From Kitasatospora sp. GAS204B (GTDB lineage Bacteria > Actinomycetota > Actinomycetes > Streptomycetales > Streptomycetaceae): a stretch of DNA of 64,000 bases. The position numbers and the translations under genes are program-made. The stretch lies in NCBI RefSeq assembly GCF_029892155.1, contig NZ_JARZAG010000014.1, positions 145,510-209,509 of the forward strand, written 5' to 3'. Shown here piece by piece: positions 63,122 to 64,000 of the stretch; position 1 is the first letter of the stretch, and each line of letters starts with the position of its first letter. Below the pieces are notes generated by a model that had not been told where the DNA came from, searched no databases, and worked only from the letters and a program-made list of their open reading frames with translations.

Positions 63122-63906
63122 GATGGCTCCTTCACTTGTGGATCGAATGCTTGGGAAGGTCCGGCCCCGGGGAGCAGGGCCGCCAACCTGCCAGGAACGA
63201 AGGCCCTCATGATGGTGCGTCAGCGAGCCACAGGGCCGCAGCGCGCTGCGGGCCAGCCACGGCTACCGCTCCCACCCGCCCCCGGGGAGGGCGATGGCCC
63301 CATAGGTCAAAAGGCGCCCGTATACCGCCCGCGCCTCTCCGGCAGACCTACTGCCCCCAGCGCGGACAGTGCCCGCCCCGCCGGGCCACTCGGCCGCACG
63401 CCGCCACACCCGCGCGGCAATCCGCGCATCCACCAGGGCAGCCGCGAGAAAAAGAAAGTCCTTGGGCCCCTCCAGATCATTCGCATCGAAATTGCCGTTT
63501 CGGCGAGGCAGGTTCACCACGCTACGGGCTGTCCCGGTCCTCGCACCGGCTGGCAGGCGACGATTCCAACCGACTTAAGTCGGGGACACGATCCCCCGCC
63601 CTGGGGCGGTCACCGCCCTGCACGACAGCGCCCGCCGTTCTCCGACGGCCCGAGGGCGGCCTCCCGCCGACCGCGTCCGCCAGGCCACCCGGGCCCGGCC
63701 GCCTTTATGGGACTCGCCGCGAAGGCCCACCCGCAGCACCCGCTCGCCGACCACCGCGGTGAGCCGCGCCCCCTGCCTCGACGCATCGATCACCCGAAAG
63801 CACGACGTCCCGCCGCCTGACGGCGACGGGACGCATGCTCAGACACCATTGCCCACCAGCGACGTTGGCGGGAGCCACGGTGTTGTTGCGTGGCTGGGGT
63901 TGCTTG
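63122..63906. other. gene-free stretch
   Basis: No supported gene. CGTCCCG/CGGGACG at 63805-63832 with an inner partial GC pairing may form a terminator for the gene entering from the right edge. Otherwise nothing is recognised. Confidence 0.4.
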
Positions 63907-64000
63907 TTAGAGGAGGTGGGCGTGGGCGGTGCTGGCGGTGTGGTTGGTGTCGCCGGTGTAGGTGGCGGTGTAGGTGAGTCCGAGGTGGAAGAGGAGGTTG
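63907..64000 (-). CDS. 3' end of an Ig-like-repeat protein (partial, enters from right edge)
   Basis: On the minus strand the sequence from the edge reads NLLFHLGLTYTATYTGDTNH then TASTAHAHLL and TAA. TYTATYTGDTNHTAST matches the end of bacterial Ig-like (Big_3-type) repeats such as VTATYSGDANY. Only ~30 residues are in the window, so identity of the protein is open; a surface or secreted repeat protein is likely. Confidence 0.4.
   Translation of the reverse strand, partial: NLLFHLGLTYTATYTGDTNHTASTAHAHLL

Overview
The window comes from a high-GC actinobacterium of the Streptomyces/Kitasatospora type. The GC-rich third codon positions, GTG/TTG starts behind GGAG-type ribosome sites, a bldA-like tRNA-Leu(UAA), a class E sortase, a Stealth-type phosphotransferase and short secreted proteins all point that way. 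Gene density is low, and remnants of at least five insertion-sequence types (IS701-like, IS200/IS605 tnpB, IS1182-like, ISL3) are scattered through it. This suggests an accessory region, such as a chromosome arm or large plasmid, rather than core chromosome.

Layout. 0-11 kb: transposase scraps, a 24-bp perfect palindrome, an unknown 382-aa protein, a 5'-truncated tnpB with its right-end hairpin, the tRNA-Leu(UAA), then a cell-surface group (septum-formation-like exoprotein, polytopic membrane protein, small exoprotein, unknown protein, Stealth phosphotransferase). 11.7-15 kb: secreted phospholipase D and the first copy of a duplicated unknown gene. 15.9-32.8 kb: the main lipid/peptide locus. 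33-36 kb: ISL3 and tnpB debris around a small secreted protein. 36.3-40.3 kb: TetR regulator divergent from an alkB, rubredoxin, rubredoxin, rubredoxin-reductase operon, with a tnpB scrap between the two rubredoxins. 40.4-47.4 kb: GH65 phosphorylase, UDP-GlcNAc 2-epimerase, a ChaN/EreA-like protein, DUF4239 membrane protein, GNAT. 47.4-58.2 kb: unknown proteins, an ECF sigma factor with a zinc-finger/membrane tail, the second copy of the duplicated gene, sortase E, an IS1182 scrap, and a GNAT/phospholipase C pair. 58.3-64 kb: ISL3 scrap, a small exoprotein paralogous to the one at 7.2 kb, and a decayed cluster of methyltransferase, Gfo/Idh/MocA oxidoreductase and SAH-hydrolase-like genes with several frame breaks.

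The most informative system is the minus-strand locus at 18.3-32.8 kb. Its distal half reads lstA-lstB-lstC-lstD-lstF-lstE: two thiolase-fold condensing enzymes, an OleC-like AMP ligase/beta-lactone synthetase, an OleD-like reductase, a formyltransferase and a C-A-T NRPS. These are the six functions of lipstatin-type beta-lactone biosynthesis. Next to lstE lie a two-part GNAT protein, a LuxE acyl-protein synthetase and an 863-aa LuxC-LuxE/PaaK fusion, that is, a Lux-type fatty acid reductase without luciferase. A further PaaK/LuxE-like enzyme lies at 15.9 kb, and an AlkB hydroxylase system is 4 kb away. A beta-lactone pathway combined with acyl activation and reduction is the best candidate for an undescribed pathway here. 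Rare TTA codons in lstD, the GNAT gene and the 15.9-kb adenylating enzyme, together with the tRNA-Leu(UAA) in the same window, suggest bldA-type developmental control.

All calls are from reading the sequence by eye; no searches were run. Starts were chosen from ribosome sites and overlaps. Assignments in degenerate regions are tentative.
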